A DNA stretch of 64,000 nucleotides, from positions 372,001 through 436,000 of the forward strand of contig NZ_FOKM01000003.1 of NCBI RefSeq assembly GCF_900111905.1. Direction: 5' to 3'. The DNA is from Rhizobium sp. NFR07. Lineage in GTDB: Bacteria > Pseudomonadota > Alphaproteobacteria > Rhizobiales > Rhizobiaceae. This document shows positions 35,617-46,186 of this stretch, piece by piece (positions within the stretch are counted from its first letter, which is position 1; each line of letters begins with the position of its first letter). The position numbers were made by a program, and so were the translations under genes. Under the pieces are notes generated by a model that saw only the letters and a program-made list of their open reading frames with translations, was not told the origin of the DNA and did no database searches.

Positions 35617-35770
35617 ATTTCTCTCTTCATGTCATAAAAATCGCACGCCAAAGGCGTCCGGAAGAATAATTTACGTAGCTTTGCTGCCTCTGGCCAGCCC
35701 CTGCGCCGAGCCCCACGCCGGGCGAGGAACAAACGTGCGCACCGCTTCCCGCGATGCGCACATCCCAAAC

Positions 35771-37969
35771 TTACCCGATCCGCGGCAGGTCGCGGATGAT
35801 CTTATCGAGTGTGACCGGATAGTTGCGGACACGCACGCCGGTGGCGTTGTGGACGGCGTTGGCGAGGGCAGCTGCAACGCCGCAGAGGCCGAGTTCGCCG
35901 ACGCCCTTGGCCTTCATCGGCGAGGAATAGGGATCGGTCTCGTCGAGGAAGATCACCTCCTGGTCGTGGATATCGGCGTGGACGGGCACTTCGTAGCCGG
36001 CGAGATCGTGGTTGACGAAGAAGCCGCGGCGCTTGTCGACGGCGAGTTCTTCCATGAAGGCGCCGCCGACGCCCATGGTCATGGCACCGATCATCTGGCT
36101 TCGCGCCGTGATCGGGTTGAGGATGCGGCCGGCGGCGGCGACGCCGAGCATGCGGCGAACGCGGATTTCCGCCGTATAGGCATCGATGCCGACCTCGACG
36201 AAATGAGCGCCGAAGGTCGACTGCTGCTTTTCCTCGGAGACATCGCCGTATTCGATCGTGTCCTCGGCGGTGATGCCGTCATCGCCCGCCGCCTGCGCCA
36301 GCGAGATGGCCCGGTTGCCGGAGCGGATCTCGCCATCGGCAAACGTCACGTCGGTCGAGTTGAAGCCGAGCTTCTGGGCGATCTTTTCACGCAGTGCGAC
36401 GCAGGCGGCATAGACGCCGGCGGTCGAGCTGTTGGCGCCCCATTGGCCACCGGAACCGGCCGAAACGGGAAAGCGGGTATCGCCGAGATTGACCGCCACT
36501 TTGTCGACCGTCAGACCCATCATTTCCGCCGCCGTCTGGGCGATGATCGTATAGGTGCCGGTGCCGATATCGGTCATGTCGGTCTCGACGGTGACCACTC
36601 CTTCCCGGTCCAGCCTGACGCGGGCGCCGGACTTCATCACCAGGTTGTTGCGGAAGGCGGAGGCAACGCCCATGCCGACCAGCCAGCGGCCGTCGCGGAC
36701 GCTGCCCGGAGTGGGGTTGCGTCTCTCCCAGCCGAATCGTTCAGCGCCTAGGCGCAGGCACTCGACGAACTGGCGGTGCGAGAACTGCTTTTCCGGCTTT
36801 TCCGGGTCGACCTGCGTGTCGTTGATGATGCGGAATTCGACCGGATCGATGCCGAGCTTCTCGGCCATCTCGTCCATGGCGATTTCGAGCGCCATCAGGC
36901 CTGGAGCCTCGCCCGGGGCCCGCATCGCATTGCCTTCCGGCAGGTCGAGGGTGGCGAGCCGCATCGCCGTCATCCGGTGCTGGCCGGCATAGAGCAGCCG
37001 CGTCTGCATCACCGCCGCCTCCGGGCCGCCGCCGGGCAGATCTCCCGACCAGCTTTCATGGCCGATGGCGGTGATCCTGCCATCCTGCCCAGCCCCGATG
37101 CGGATGCGCTGGATGGTGGCGGGACGGTGCGTCGTGTTGTTCATGAGGAAGGGGCGCGGCAATGCCAGCTTCACCGGCCGTCCGGCAGCCTTGGCGCCGA
37201 GTGCTGCCAGCAGCGCATCGGAGCGCAGGAAGAGTTTCGAGCCGAAGCCGCCGCCGATGAAGGGCGACATGATGTGGATCTTGTCTTCTTCCATGCCAAG
37301 CGTGGCAGCGATCTGCGCCCTGTTCCAGGCAATCATCTGGTTGGAGGTCCAGAGCGTCAGCTCGTCGCCGTTCCAGACCGCGAGCGAGGCATGGGGCTCC
37401 ATCATCGCATGGGACTGGTCGGGCGTTGTGTAGCGCTCGTCGAGCTTGACAGCGGCGGCCTCGAAGGCGGGGCCGAAGTCGCCGGCAGCACTGTCCGGAT
37501 CGCCGCTTTCGGGTTTCACGGCATTTTCCATCTCGGCGGCGAGATCGAAAGCGCCAGGTGCCTCGACATAGTCCACCTTGATCAGCTGGGCGGCGGAGCG
37601 GGCCTGTTCGAAGGTTTCGGCCACCACCACGGCGATCGCCTGGTGATAGTGCTGGATCTCCGGCCCGCCCATGAGAGTTGCGGTGTTCAGGCTGCCCTTG
37701 CCGAGTTTGCCGGCCGATTCGGCGGTGACGACCGCGAGCACGCCCGGTGCCTGGCGAGCGGCCTGGACATCCATCGACGAGATGCGGCCCTTGGCGATGG
37801 CAGCGCCGACCGGATAGCCATAGGCCGCCTTTAGGCTCGCATCGTGCCATTCATAGGCGTAGGTGGCGGTACCGGTGACCTTGCGCGGGCCATCGATGCG
37901 GGTGATCGCCTGGCCGACGACCTTCATCTGGTCGATCGGGTTGTTTGTCGCGGGTGTATCGAAACGCAT
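35771..37969 (-). CDS. paoC: molybdenum cofactor-binding subunit of PaoABC-type aldehyde oxidoreductase
   Basis: The large catalytic subunit of a xanthine-oxidase-family enzyme of 732 residues that most resembles E. coli PaoC (YagR). It oxidises aldehydes to acids at a molybdopterin cytosine dinucleotide cofactor. Visible motifs are GGGFGSK near residue 245 and KGVGELGLCG near the C-terminus with the base-catalyst Glu. It comes third after the 2Fe-2S and FAD subunits, with a gap of 3 bases to the FAD gene. The dedicated chaperone PaoD (XdhC-like) is not found next to it and would have to be elsewhere. Confidence 0.92.
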   Translation of the reverse strand: MRFDTPATNNPIDQMKVVGQAITRIDGPRKVTGTATYAYEWHDASLKAAYGYPVGAAIAKGRISSMDVQAARQAPGVLAVVTAESAGKLGKGSLNTATLMGGPEIQHYHQAIAVVVAETFEQARSAAQLIKVDYVEAPGAFDLAAEMENAVKPESGDPDSAAGDFGPAFEAAAVKLDERYTTPDQSHAMMEPHASLAVWNGDELTLWTSNQMIAWNRAQIAATLGMEEDKIHIMSPFIGGGFGSKLFLRSDALLAALGAKAAGRPVKLALPRPFLMNNTTHRPATIQRIRIGAGQDGRITAIGHESWSGDLPGGGPEAAVMQTRLLYAGQHRMTAMRLATLDLPEGNAMRAPGEAPGLMALEIAMDEMAEKLGIDPVEFRIINDTQVDPEKPEKQFSHRQFVECLRLGAERFGWERRNPTPGSVRDGRWLVGMGVASAFRNNLVMKSGARVRLDREGVVTVETDMTDIGTGTYTIIAQTAAEMMGLTVDKVAVNLGDTRFPVSAGSGGQWGANSSTAGVYAACVALREKIAQKLGFNSTDVTFADGEIRSGNRAISLAQAAGDDGITAEDTIEYGDVSEEKQQSTFGAHFVEVGIDAYTAEIRVRRMLGVAAAGRILNPITARSQMIGAMTMGVGGAFMEELAVDKRRGFFVNHDLAGYEVPVHADIHDQEVIFLDETDPYSSPMKAKGVGELGLCGVAAALANAVHNATGVRVRNYPVTLDKIIRDLPRIG

Positions 37970-37972
37970 GGC

Positions 37973-38923
37973 TTACCCCTTCGTCTCTTCGAGGATGCCC
38001 GCGAGCGTGCGCTCGGCGAGGGTTACCTTGAATTCGTTTTCTTCCGTGGTGCGAGCACCGTCGAGCAGCTTGCGCATGACCGTGGCGGCACCGTTCGGCA
38101 TGTCGGCCTCGGCCGCCTCGACGCGCCACGGCTTATGGGCGACGCCGCCGAGGGCGACGCGTCCGGTTCCGTCCGGCCTGACGATGGCTGCCACCGAGAC
38201 GAGCGCGAAGGCGTAGGAGGCCCGGTCGCGGACCTTGCGGTAGACATGACGACCCGCAACCGGCGGCGGGAGGGTCACCGCGGTGATGATCTCGCCCTGG
38301 TCCAGCGCGGTCTCGATATGCGGCGTGTCGCCCGGTAGCCGGTGGAAATCGGCGATCGGGATGCTGCGGGTCACACCGTCCGACTTGACGGTCTCGACCG
38401 TGGCGTCGAGCGCGCGCATGGCCACGGCCATGTCGCTCGGATGGGTGGCGATGCACTGGTCGCTAACGCCGACGATGCCGAGCTGGCGGGTGACGCCGCC
38501 GATCGCTGAACAGCCGCTGCCCGGCTGGCGTTTGTTGCAAGGCTGGTTGGTATCATAGAAATAGGGACAGCGCGTGCGCTGCAGCAGGTTGCCGGCCGTG
38601 GTCGCCTTGTTGCGCAGCTGGCCGGAGGCGCCGGCCACCAGCGCGCGGGTCAGCACGCCATAGTCGCGACGGACCCTCTCATCGGCCGCCAGATCGGTAT
38701 TGCGCACCAGCGCGCCGATCTTCAGACCGCCCTTCTCTGTCGCCTCGATCTTGTCCAGACCTAGACCGTTGACATCGATCAGATGGGTCGGGGTCTCGAT
38801 CTCGAGTTTCATCAGGTCGAGAAGGTTGGTGCCGCCTGCGATGAATTTCGCATTGCCGTTATCCGCCACAGCCGCGGCTGCCGATGCAGCCGAGGTGGCG
38901 CGTTCATAGGTAAACTGTCTCAT
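37973..38923 (-). CDS. paoB: FAD-binding subunit of PaoABC-type aldehyde oxidoreductase
   Basis: The 316-residue flavin subunit with the PCMH-type N-terminus ([19 protein letters not shown]) and the CO-dehydrogenase-flavoprotein C-terminal domain. A four-cysteine insertion ([20 protein letters not shown], about residues 134-153) is the additional 4Fe-4S site that marks the PaoB subfamily among flavin subunits of this superfamily. The start at 38923 overlaps the stop of the 2Fe-2S gene in ATGA, so the subunits are probably translated in coupled fashion. Electron flow is Mo site to 2Fe-2S, then 4Fe-4S and FAD. Confidence 0.92.
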   Translation of the reverse strand: MRQFTYERATSAASAAAAVADNGNAKFIAGGTNLLDLMKLEIETPTHLIDVNGLGLDKIEATEKGGLKIGALVRNTDLAADERVRRDYGVLTRALVAGASGQLRNKATTAGNLLQRTRCPYFYDTNQPCNKRQPGSGCSAIGGVTRQLGIVGVSDQCIATHPSDMAVAMRALDATVETVKSDGVTRSIPIADFHRLPGDTPHIETALDQGEIITAVTLPPPVAGRHVYRKVRDRASYAFALVSVAAIVRPDGTGRVALGGVAHKPWRVEAAEADMPNGAATVMRKLLDGARTTEENEFKVTLAERTLAGILEETKG

Positions 38924-39561
38924 GCCGGCCTCCCTGCAACATCGTTGATTGCAGCAATGATGTTGGCATAGGCGCCGCATCGACAGATGTTGCCGCTCAT
39001 CCGTTCGCGGATCTCGGCATCGGTGACCTGCATCTGCGCCGCCAGATCCTCGGTGACGTGGCTCGGAATGCCGGCCGCGATTTCCTCAAGGACGGCGACG
39101 GAGGAACAGATCTGTCCCGGCGTGCAGTAACCGCACTGGAAGCCGTCGTGCCTGACGAAGGCGGCCTGCATCGGATGCATGTCGCTGGTCGTGCCGAGGC
39201 CCTCGATCGTGGTGATCTCGTCGCCCTCATGCATGACGGCAAGCGACAGACAGGAATTGATGCGGCGGCCATCGACCATAACCGTGCAGGCTCCGCACTG
39301 GCCGTGGTCGCAGCCTTTCTTGGTGCCGGTGAGCGCCAGCTGTTCGCGAAGCGCGTCGAGCAGGGTCGTGCGGTTGTCGACGGTCAGCTCGCGGCGGGTG
39401 CCGTTGACGGTGAAGCTGACCTGGGTGCTGTGGCGATCGATCGTGGCGGTGGTGGATTGCGCCTGGGCGCTGGCACCCGCATTTGCGGCTGCGACGGAAA
39501 CGGCTGCGGTTCCGACCATAAGATCCCTCCGTGAAATTTCGAGGACGTGTGGAATTGACAT
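38920..39561 (-). CDS. paoA: 2Fe-2S subunit of PaoABC-type aldehyde oxidoreductase, Tat-exported
   Basis: A 213-residue subunit that carries two 2Fe-2S clusters. The first binding set is [16 protein letters not shown], with NSC later, and the second is [11 protein letters not shown] plus GNICRCGAY. An N-terminal twin-arginine signal ([18 protein letters not shown]) indicates that the assembled complex is exported to the periplasm by the Tat system, as for E. coli PaoABC. The ATG at 39561 has GGGAGCC upstream. It is the first gene of paoABC; the promoter should lie between 39562 and 39838. Confidence 0.92.
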   Translation of the reverse strand: MSIPHVLEISRRDLMVGTAAVSVAAANAGASAQAQSTTATIDRHSTQVSFTVNGTRRELTVDNRTTLLDALREQLALTGTKKGCDHGQCGACTVMVDGRRINSCLSLAVMHEGDEITTIEGLGTTSDMHPMQAAFVRHDGFQCGYCTPGQICSSVAVLEEIAAGIPSHVTEDLAAQMQVTDAEIRERMSGNICRCGAYANIIAAINDVAGRPA

Positions 39562-39838
39562 CTTGGCTCCCTTCTTGCCCTGAACCCTCGCGACAGGCAG
39601 GAGGCCAAGGCAGTTCAATCTCCAACCGGCTGGTCGGGTTCCATTGCTGATCAGAAAAGACTAGGGTCACGGCATCTTGCCGATTACCGCCCGGCTATCG
39701 ATGACAGCTATACTTTCAGCTCATCAATGCCTGCGACGTCGCATAAATCATTCAGGATCAGCCACTTACGCAACGCGCAGCGGCCTATTCCGGCCTGATC
39801 ACGGGTCTTGAACAGATGGTGATGCCGGATTGATGGCG

Positions 39839-40729
39839 TCAGCGATAGCGGAGAGCCTCGACGAGAAGGGCAAAGGCAGGCGATGCAAGCCTGCGGCTCG
39901 GATAATAGAGATGGTAGCCCGGGAATGGCGTGCACCATTCCTCCAGCACCGGCACCAGACTGCCCTTGGCAACCAGCGGAGCCAGATGATCTTCCGGAAG
40001 ACAGGCAAGCCCGAGCCCGTCGAGCGCTGCATCGATGATCATCGGCACGTCGTTGCAGATGAACTGGCCGTCGACACGCACATTGACGGGACGGCCGTCA
40101 CGCTCGAACTCCCAGGCGTAGAGTCCGCCGAGGGTGGGAAGCCGCAGGTTAATGCAATTGTGCCCGGTCAGATCGTAGGGCGTCTGCGGTTTTGGATTGC
40201 GGGCGAAATAATCCGGAGCGCCGACGACCATCATCCGCAATTCGGGGCCGATCCTGACCGCGATCATATCCTTCTCGATGCTTTCGCCGAGGCGCACGCC
40301 GGCGTCGAAGCGTTCGGAGACGAGGTCGACGAATTTCTGCTCGACCGAGATCTCGACATTGATGTCCGGATAGTCGGCCATCAGGCGCTTGACCTTGGGC
40401 ATCAGGATAGCCTGCGCGGGCAGGCGGCTCGAGGTGATGCGGATCGTGCCGCCGGGCCGCTGGCGCATGGCGCTCAGGGCATCGATGCGGCTTCTTATGT
40501 CGTTGATCGCGGGCCGCAGCGTTTCCATCATCTGCTCGCCCGCTTCCGTCGGCACGACATTGCGCGTCGTACGCGTCAGAAGGCGCACGCCCATCCGCTC
40601 CTCGAGGCGGCGCACGGTGTGGCTCAGCGACGATTGCGACGTGCCGAGCTGTGCCGCCGCGCGGGTAAAGCTCCGCTCTTCCGCAACCGTGAGGAAGGCG
40701 ACGAGATCGCCCAATTCATCCCGCTTCAT
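39839..40729 (-). CDS. LysR-family regulator divergent from aldo/keto reductase
   Basis: A 296-residue LysR regulator. The HTH (EERSFTRAAAQLGTSQSSLS, then HTVRRLEERMG) is near residues 17-47, and the effector domain begins with GGTIRITSSRLPAQAI. The sequence is of the DmlR/PgrR-like group. It is divergent from the aldo/keto reductase gene and sits 110 bases upstream of paoA on the same strand, so it may regulate either. The 17-base palindrome AAGTTCATATGAAACTT in the shared promoter region is a candidate operator. Confidence 0.9.
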   Translation of the reverse strand: MKRDELGDLVAFLTVAEERSFTRAAAQLGTSQSSLSHTVRRLEERMGVRLLTRTTRNVVPTEAGEQMMETLRPAINDIRSRIDALSAMRQRPGGTIRITSSRLPAQAILMPKVKRLMADYPDINVEISVEQKFVDLVSERFDAGVRLGESIEKDMIAVRIGPELRMMVVGAPDYFARNPKPQTPYDLTGHNCINLRLPTLGGLYAWEFERDGRPVNVRVDGQFICNDVPMIIDAALDGLGLACLPEDHLAPLVAKGSLVPVLEEWCTPFPGYHLYYPSRRLASPAFALLVEALRYR

Positions 40730-40746
40730 TCATGAATTCCAGATAT

Positions 40747-40763
40747 AAGTTCATATGAAACTT
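40747..40763. promoter_or_regulatory. candidate LysR operator (palindrome)
   Basis: AAGTTCATATGAAACTT is a near-perfect 17-base palindrome 18 bases upstream of the LysR start, in the gap shared with the aldo/keto reductase gene. LysR regulators commonly bind T-N11-A palindromes next to their own gene; assignment to this regulator is inference. Confidence 0.5.
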
Positions 40764-40888
40764 AGCATCTAATCGGATTAACAAGCCAGTTCTAAATCTC
40801 CTCCCACGACGAGTTGATCGGCTGTTGAACAGCGGAGGCCGCCAAGGATTCCGGCCGGCCGCGCCTCTCGGCTCGCCGTCACTCGTGA

Positions 40889-41890
<1,002 letters not shown>

Positions 41891-41925
41891 TCCGGTCACT
41901 TTTCATTCAAGGATCGGGCGGGGAG

Positions 41926-41952
41926 CAAAGCTCTTCCCGCCCTTCGCGAAAT
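41926..41952 (+). terminator. GC-rich hairpin between the aldo/keto reductase and MFS genes
   Basis: GGGCGGGGAGC faces GCTCTTCCCGCCC across a 3-base loop. No U-tract follows; only TTCGCG. It may be a partial terminator or a transcript-stabilising hairpin inside the operon. Confidence 0.4.
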
Positions 41953-41978
41953 TACTCCCAAGTCGAAGTTCCAAGCCA

Positions 41979-43226
41979 ATGTCATCCGACGCCCAGATCA
42001 TGTCCGCCCCTTCTAATGCCGGCAACACGTCCTCGCGCCATGCGGGACGCTGGCATGTGCTGGCCATTCTCAGCGCGCTGATGGGATTTGCGTCGATTTC
42101 GACGGATTTCTACCTGCCTGCAATGCCGAGCATGGCGGACCAACTGGGCGCAGATGCCGGCAAGGTGGAATATACGATCTCCGGCTTCCTGATCGGCTTT
42201 AGCCTCGGGCAACTTCTGTGGGGCGCCATCAGCGACAAGTATGGCCGGCGGGTCCCCGTCGCGATCGGCCTCGTGCTGTTCGTCATCGGCTCGGCCGGCT
42301 GCGCCCTGTCGCAGAGCGTGGAGGCGATGATCGCCTGGCGCATCCTGCAGGCGCTCGGCGCCTGCGCGGGCGTCGTCCTGTCGCGCGCCATGGTGCGCGA
42401 CCTCTACCACGGACCGCGCGCGGCGCAGATGCTCTCGACACTGATCGCCGTCATGGCAATTGCGCCGCTGCTCGCTCCGATCATCGGCGGCCAGATCGAT
42501 GCCATTTCCGGCTGGCGGGCGATCTTCTGGACGCTGGTCGTCCTTGGCCTTCTGGCGCTGGCCGGGCTGTTCTCGCTGCCGGAGACCTTGTCCGCTGAAC
42601 GGCGACGCACCGATCCGCTGATCGGCGCCTTCCGCCGCTACGCGAACCTGCTCGCTCACAGGAAGATCATCGGTTACGCCGGCGCCGGAGCGTTCTTCTA
42701 TTCGGGCATGTATGCCTATATCGCCGGCACGCCGTTTGCCTTCATCACCTACCATCACGTGCCGGCAGAATATTACGGCCTGCTTTTCGGTGCCGGCATC
42801 ATCGGCATCGTCATCACCAACCTCGTCAATGCCAGGCTCGTTCATCGTTTCGGCATGGACCGCATCCTGATGGGCGGAACGCTTGTCGCGATGCTGGCGG
42901 GGATCGTGCTCGCGATAAACGCCTATTCGGATCTGGGCGGCCTCTGGGGTCTGTTCCTGCCGCTGCTGGTATTCGTTTCGGTGACCGGCTTCATCGTCGC
43001 AAATTCGATCGCCGGCGCCATGGCGGACTATCCCGAACAGGCGGGTTCCGTCTCGGCGCTCGTCGGTGCCATCCAGTATGGCAGCGGGATCGCAGGTTCC
43101 GGCTTGGTCGGCGCCTTCGCAGACGGCACGCCCTGGCCGCTGGGCTGGGTCATCGCCGTCATGAGCATTGGCAGCGTGCTCTGCGCCTGGCTCGTCACCT
43201 CCTCCCCGAAAACCGAACAGAAATAA
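41979..43226 (+). CDS. MFS drug exporter, Bcr/CflA type
   Basis: A 415-residue 12-helix exporter of the DHA1 family, Bcr/CflA branch. The first helix contains the SISTDFYLPAMPSM signature, motif A is GAISDKYGRRVP, and motif B/C regions are LQALGACAGVVLSRAM and IAPLLAPIIGG. It probably exports a toxic compound or metabolite linked to the surrounding reductases. It lies 88 bases after the aldo/keto reductase and ends 4 bases before the next gene. Confidence 0.9.
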   Translation: MSSDAQIMSAPSNAGNTSSRHAGRWHVLAILSALMGFASISTDFYLPAMPSMADQLGADAGKVEYTISGFLIGFSLGQLLWGAISDKYGRRVPVAIGLVLFVIGSAGCALSQSVEAMIAWRILQALGACAGVVLSRAMVRDLYHGPRAAQMLSTLIAVMAIAPLLAPIIGGQIDAISGWRAIFWTLVVLGLLALAGLFSLPETLSAERRRTDPLIGAFRRYANLLAHRKIIGYAGAGAFFYSGMYAYIAGTPFAFITYHHVPAEYYGLLFGAGIIGIVITNLVNARLVHRFGMDRILMGGTLVAMLAGIVLAINAYSDLGGLWGLFLPLLVFVSVTGFIVANSIAGAMADYPEQAGSVSALVGAIQYGSGIAGSGLVGAFADGTPWPLGWVIAVMSIGSVLCAWLVTSSPKTEQK

Positions 43227-43230
43227 CGTC

Positions 43231-44037
43231 ATGACCCAGCAGCGACTGAGAATACTCGTCGTCGGTGCGACCGGCAGTATAGGCCGCCATGTCGTCGCCG
43301 AAGCGCTCGCCCGCGGCCATGCCGTAAGAGCGCTGGTGCGCGATACCCGCAAGGGACGGATGCTTGGCGATGCCATTGACCTCGCGATCGGCGACCTGAC
43401 GGAAAAGGCCGGTCTCGACATGGCCGTCGAAGGTGCCGATGCGATCATCTTCACCCATGGTTCGAACGGTGGCGGCAAGCTCGGCTCCGAACGGGTCGAT
43501 TATGGCGGTGTGCGCAACCTGCTCACGGCGCTCGGACCACGCAAGGTACGGATCGCGCTGATGACCGCGATCGGCGTGACCAACCGCACCGGCAGCTACA
43601 ATCGCTCGACCGAGGCCCATGACTGGAAACGCCGCGCCGAAAGGCTGGTACGCGCCAGCGGCCATGCCTACACGATCGTCCGCCCCGGCTGGTTCGACTA
43701 CAATGATACCGACCAGGAAAAGCTCGTGCTGCTGCAGGGCGACGAACGGCAGTCCGGCACGCCACAGGACGGCGTCATCTCCCGCAGGCAGATCGCCCAG
43801 GTTCTGGTCGCGAGCCTGACATGCGATGCCGCGCGCAACAAGACATTCGAGCTGGTTGCCGAGACGGGTCCGGCGCAAGGCGATCTCGAACCGCTTTTCT
43901 CGACGCTGGCCGCCGATGCACCCGACGGGCTGGATGCGATCCGTGATGCGGCGAACATGCCGATGGACGAAGAACCCGACCGCATACTCGACGATCTCGC
44001 CGCCCTGCGCCGGCAGAGCTTTGCCACGGCGAGCTGA
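43231..44037 (+). CDS. NAD(P)-binding protein, atypical SDR (NmrA/YwnB-like)
   Basis: A 268-residue Rossmann-fold protein. The glycine motif is VVGATGSIGRHV (about residues 10-21) and ALVRDTRKGRM follows; the region IVRPGWFDYNDTD (about residue 150) matches the atypical-SDR group that includes YwnB and YtfG-like quinone reductases. The typical YxxxK catalytic pair is not in a normal context. It may reduce a quinone or sense NAD(P)H. The start at 43231 is 5 bases after the MFS stop, suggesting coupling. Confidence 0.85.
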   Translation: MTQQRLRILVVGATGSIGRHVVAEALARGHAVRALVRDTRKGRMLGDAIDLAIGDLTEKAGLDMAVEGADAIIFTHGSNGGGKLGSERVDYGGVRNLLTALGPRKVRIALMTAIGVTNRTGSYNRSTEAHDWKRRAERLVRASGHAYTIVRPGWFDYNDTDQEKLVLLQGDERQSGTPQDGVISRRQIAQVLVASLTCDAARNKTFELVAETGPAQGDLEPLFSTLAADAPDGLDAIRDAANMPMDEEPDRILDDLAALRRQSFATAS

Positions 44038-44104
44038 CACGCACCACCCATGGGACAGCAGAGCGCGAAGCCGTAACCAGCACTTATCCCAGAGGAAACC
44101 ATTC

Positions 44105-44230
44105 ATGAACCGGGCGCATAGGCCCAATCAGATCGAGCCATCTAATCCCGGCGGCATTCCGGCCCATCTCAGATTCGGGCTCTACGCCGCCACTTGCCCG
44201 CGCCCGATCACCAAGAGGAACACCGGATGA
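44105..44230 (+). CDS. possible 41-residue protein upstream of CMD-cupin gene
   Basis: A 41-codon frame beginning ATG at 44105 with AGAGGAAAC upstream, ending in a TGA that overlaps the next ATG (44227) in the form ATGA. The product ([20 protein letters not shown] onward) has no recognisable domain. The combination of ribosome site and stop/start overlap suggests either a leader peptide that couples translation or a real small protein. It could equally be chance in a gap of 189 bases. Confidence 0.35.
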   Translation: MNRAHRPNQIEPSNPGGIPAHLRFGLYAATCPRPITKRNTG

Positions 44231-45444
44231 AGAATATCGCCGCCACCATTGCCATCTCCACCCTCGCCGCGACCGGCGTCGAAGCGCAGGACGAGCGGCG
44301 CCGCGTAGCTCCGCCCGCCGTCTATGACGTGGCACCCGGGCTCGGTCATTTTACAGACGGCGTGCTGTTCGGCGAGGTCTGGGAACGCACCGAACTCAAG
44401 CCGCGCGACCGCAGCCTCGTCACGGTCTCGGCGATCGTCTCGACTGGGAAAACGGCGCAGATCGGCGGCCATGTGCGCCGGGCGCTGGACAATGGCGTCA
44501 CTCCGGCCGAAATCGGCGAACTGATCACCCAGCTCGCCTTTTATTCGGGCTGGCCGAATGCCATCTCGGCCGTGATGGAAACCAAGAAGGTCTTCGACGA
44601 GCGCAATGTTGCCCCGGTGGCCAATAGCGAGGCTGCCCGGATCGAGCTCGAAGCGGCTGCCGAAGCCGTGCGCACGGCAACGGTCAATGCCTCTGTGGCG
44701 CCGACGGCGGAAGCACTGGCGGATCTCACCAACCGCGTATTGTTCGGCGATCTGTGGCAACGGCCGGATCTTTCCGCCCGCGATCGCAGCCTCGTGACGA
44801 TGACGGCGCTGGTGGCAATCGGCCAGCCGGAGCAGCTGCCCTTCCACGCCAACCGCGCGATGGACAACGGGCTGACCGCTGCCGAGGCTTCCGAAGCTAT
44901 CACGCATGTCGCCTTCTATGCCGGATGGCCACGCGCCATGTCGGCAGTGCCCGTCCTGAAGGGCGTCTTCGAAAAGCGCGGCACCGCAACGCAGACGGCC
45001 TCTGCCCAAACAGCATCGCAAGGAGCATCCATGGACCTCCAGGTCACCCGCGCCAACACCAATCCGGTCCCCGGCCCGGCCGATTATTTCACCGGCGAAG
45101 TCCGGGTGTCGGCAAACTACAAGAGCACCGAGCCCGCCCGGGTCGGCGGCGCGACCGTTGCCTTCAACGCCGGTGCCCGCACCGCCTGGCACACGCATCC
45201 GCTCGGCCAGACGCTGTTCATCGTCTCCGGCAAGGGCTGGGTGCAAAAGGAAGGCGGCCCGGTCGAGACCGTCGGACCCGGTGACGTCGTCTGGATCCCT
45301 CCGCATGTGAAGCACTGGCATGGCGCTTCCGCTGACGAGGCGATGAGCCATTTCGCCATCGCCGAAGCCCAGGACGGCAGCGTCGTCACCTGGATGGAGA
45401 AGGTGTCCGACGAGGATTACGGCAAGGGCCGTGCGATCGACTGA
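44227..45444 (+). CDS. exported double carboxymuconolactone-decarboxylase/cupin fusion
   Basis: A 405-residue protein with a probable signal peptide ([20 protein letters not shown]) and two tandem CMD/AhpD-like domains (about residues 40-125 and 160-250). Each has the pattern RDRSLVT..A followed by an FY(S/A)GWP helix, and neither has the AhpD CxxC. A cupin domain follows from about 285 (WHTHPLGQ and HWHG as metal ligands). The domains suggest oxidation or decarboxylation of an aromatic or lactone intermediate, but the reaction is unknown. An in-frame ATG at 45031 has AAGGAG upstream, so the cupin might also be made alone. Confidence 0.87.
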   Translation: MKNIAATIAISTLAATGVEAQDERRRVAPPAVYDVAPGLGHFTDGVLFGEVWERTELKPRDRSLVTVSAIVSTGKTAQIGGHVRRALDNGVTPAEIGELITQLAFYSGWPNAISAVMETKKVFDERNVAPVANSEAARIELEAAAEAVRTATVNASVAPTAEALADLTNRVLFGDLWQRPDLSARDRSLVTMTALVAIGQPEQLPFHANRAMDNGLTAAEASEAITHVAFYAGWPRAMSAVPVLKGVFEKRGTATQTASAQTASQGASMDLQVTRANTNPVPGPADYFTGEVRVSANYKSTEPARVGGATVAFNAGARTAWHTHPLGQTLFIVSGKGWVQKEGGPVETVGPGDVVWIPPHVKHWHGASADEAMSHFAIAEAQDGSVVTWMEKVSDEDYGKGRAID

Positions 45445-45456
45445 TCCAGTGCAATC

Positions 45457-45484
45457 CCGGCAGGCATCCAGGCGAGCCTGCCGG
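45457..45484 (+). terminator. perfect hairpin between the CMD-cupin and flavodoxin genes
   Basis: CCGGCAGGC pairs perfectly with GCCTGCCGG around a 10-base loop, 13 bases after the CMD-cupin stop. No U-tract follows, so a processing or stabilising hairpin is as likely as a terminator. Confidence 0.4.
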
Positions 45485-45523
45485 ACTGCGGAACCCCAAA
45501 AGGCAGACCGACAGGAGGGAAGG

Positions 45524-46102
45524 ATGCGAAACGGATTTGCAAGAAGAGACCTTCTGAAGGCCCTGCCCCTGACAGCCGCCGGCCTTGCGCTGGCAGCAAC
45601 CAGAGCATCCGCCCAGGAACAGGCTACCGGCTCTGGCAGGACGCTGGTGGCCTATTATTCGCGAACCGGTAACACCGCCGTCATCGCCCGCCAGATCAGG
45701 CGGGCGCGGGATGCGGCGCTGTTTCAGATCAAGACCGCCGTACCCTACCCGGAAGATTACGAAGAGACGGTCGAACAGGCGCGGCGGGAAACGCGATCGG
45801 ACTATCTGCCGCCGCTCGCGCATGTCGTCGCCGACATAAGCCAGTATGACACGATCTATCTCGGCCTGCCGATCTGGGGGATGACGGCACCACCGGTGAT
45901 CCGCTCGTTCCTCATGGCCCATGACCTTTCCGGCAAGACCGTCGTGCCCTTCATCACCCATGGGGGTTATGGGCTCGGCAACAGCATGGACGTGCTGCGT
46001 ACCCACATGCAGGGAAGCGATCTGCGGCCGGCCTTCTCGATGGAGGCCGATCAGGAAAGGCGCACCCTGGAACAGGTCTCCGGCTGGCTGACCAGCTTCT
46101 GA
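45524..46102 (+). CDS. flavodoxin with Tat signal (periplasmic)
   Basis: A 192-residue flavodoxin-fold protein. A twin-arginine signal (ARRDLLKALPLTAAGLALAA) lies at the N-terminus, followed by the FMN phosphate loop AYYSRTGNTAVIA (about residues 41-53), the LPIWGMTAPPVI segment near residue 113 and the GGYGLG loop. Flavodoxins are normally cytoplasmic; Tat export fits a folded, cofactor-loaded periplasmic redox carrier. GGAGGGAAGG precedes the ATG. Its neighbours include another exported redox protein, and it may shuttle electrons for that enzyme. Confidence 0.87.
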   Translation: MRNGFARRDLLKALPLTAAGLALAATRASAQEQATGSGRTLVAYYSRTGNTAVIARQIRRARDAALFQIKTAVPYPEDYEETVEQARRETRSDYLPPLAHVVADISQYDTIYLGLPIWGMTAPPVIRSFLMAHDLSGKTVVPFITHGGYGLGNSMDVLRTHMQGSDLRPAFSMEADQERRTLEQVSGWLTSF

Positions 46103-46186
46103 TCGGTCCCCTCAAGCCGGCTTGCAATGCTGCGGCGATCGCGCCAAGTTCGAACCAACGAACGAAAGCATGAGAGGGAGCATCCG

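Noticed and set aside
35543..35770. tRNA-Gln as an integration site of a genomic island
   Set aside because: No integrase, direct repeat of the tRNA 3' end or composition change is seen downstream.
41982..43478. 498-codon minus-strand frame opposite the MFS gene
   Set aside because: Composition of a shadow frame (Asp/Arg/His-rich), no start site.
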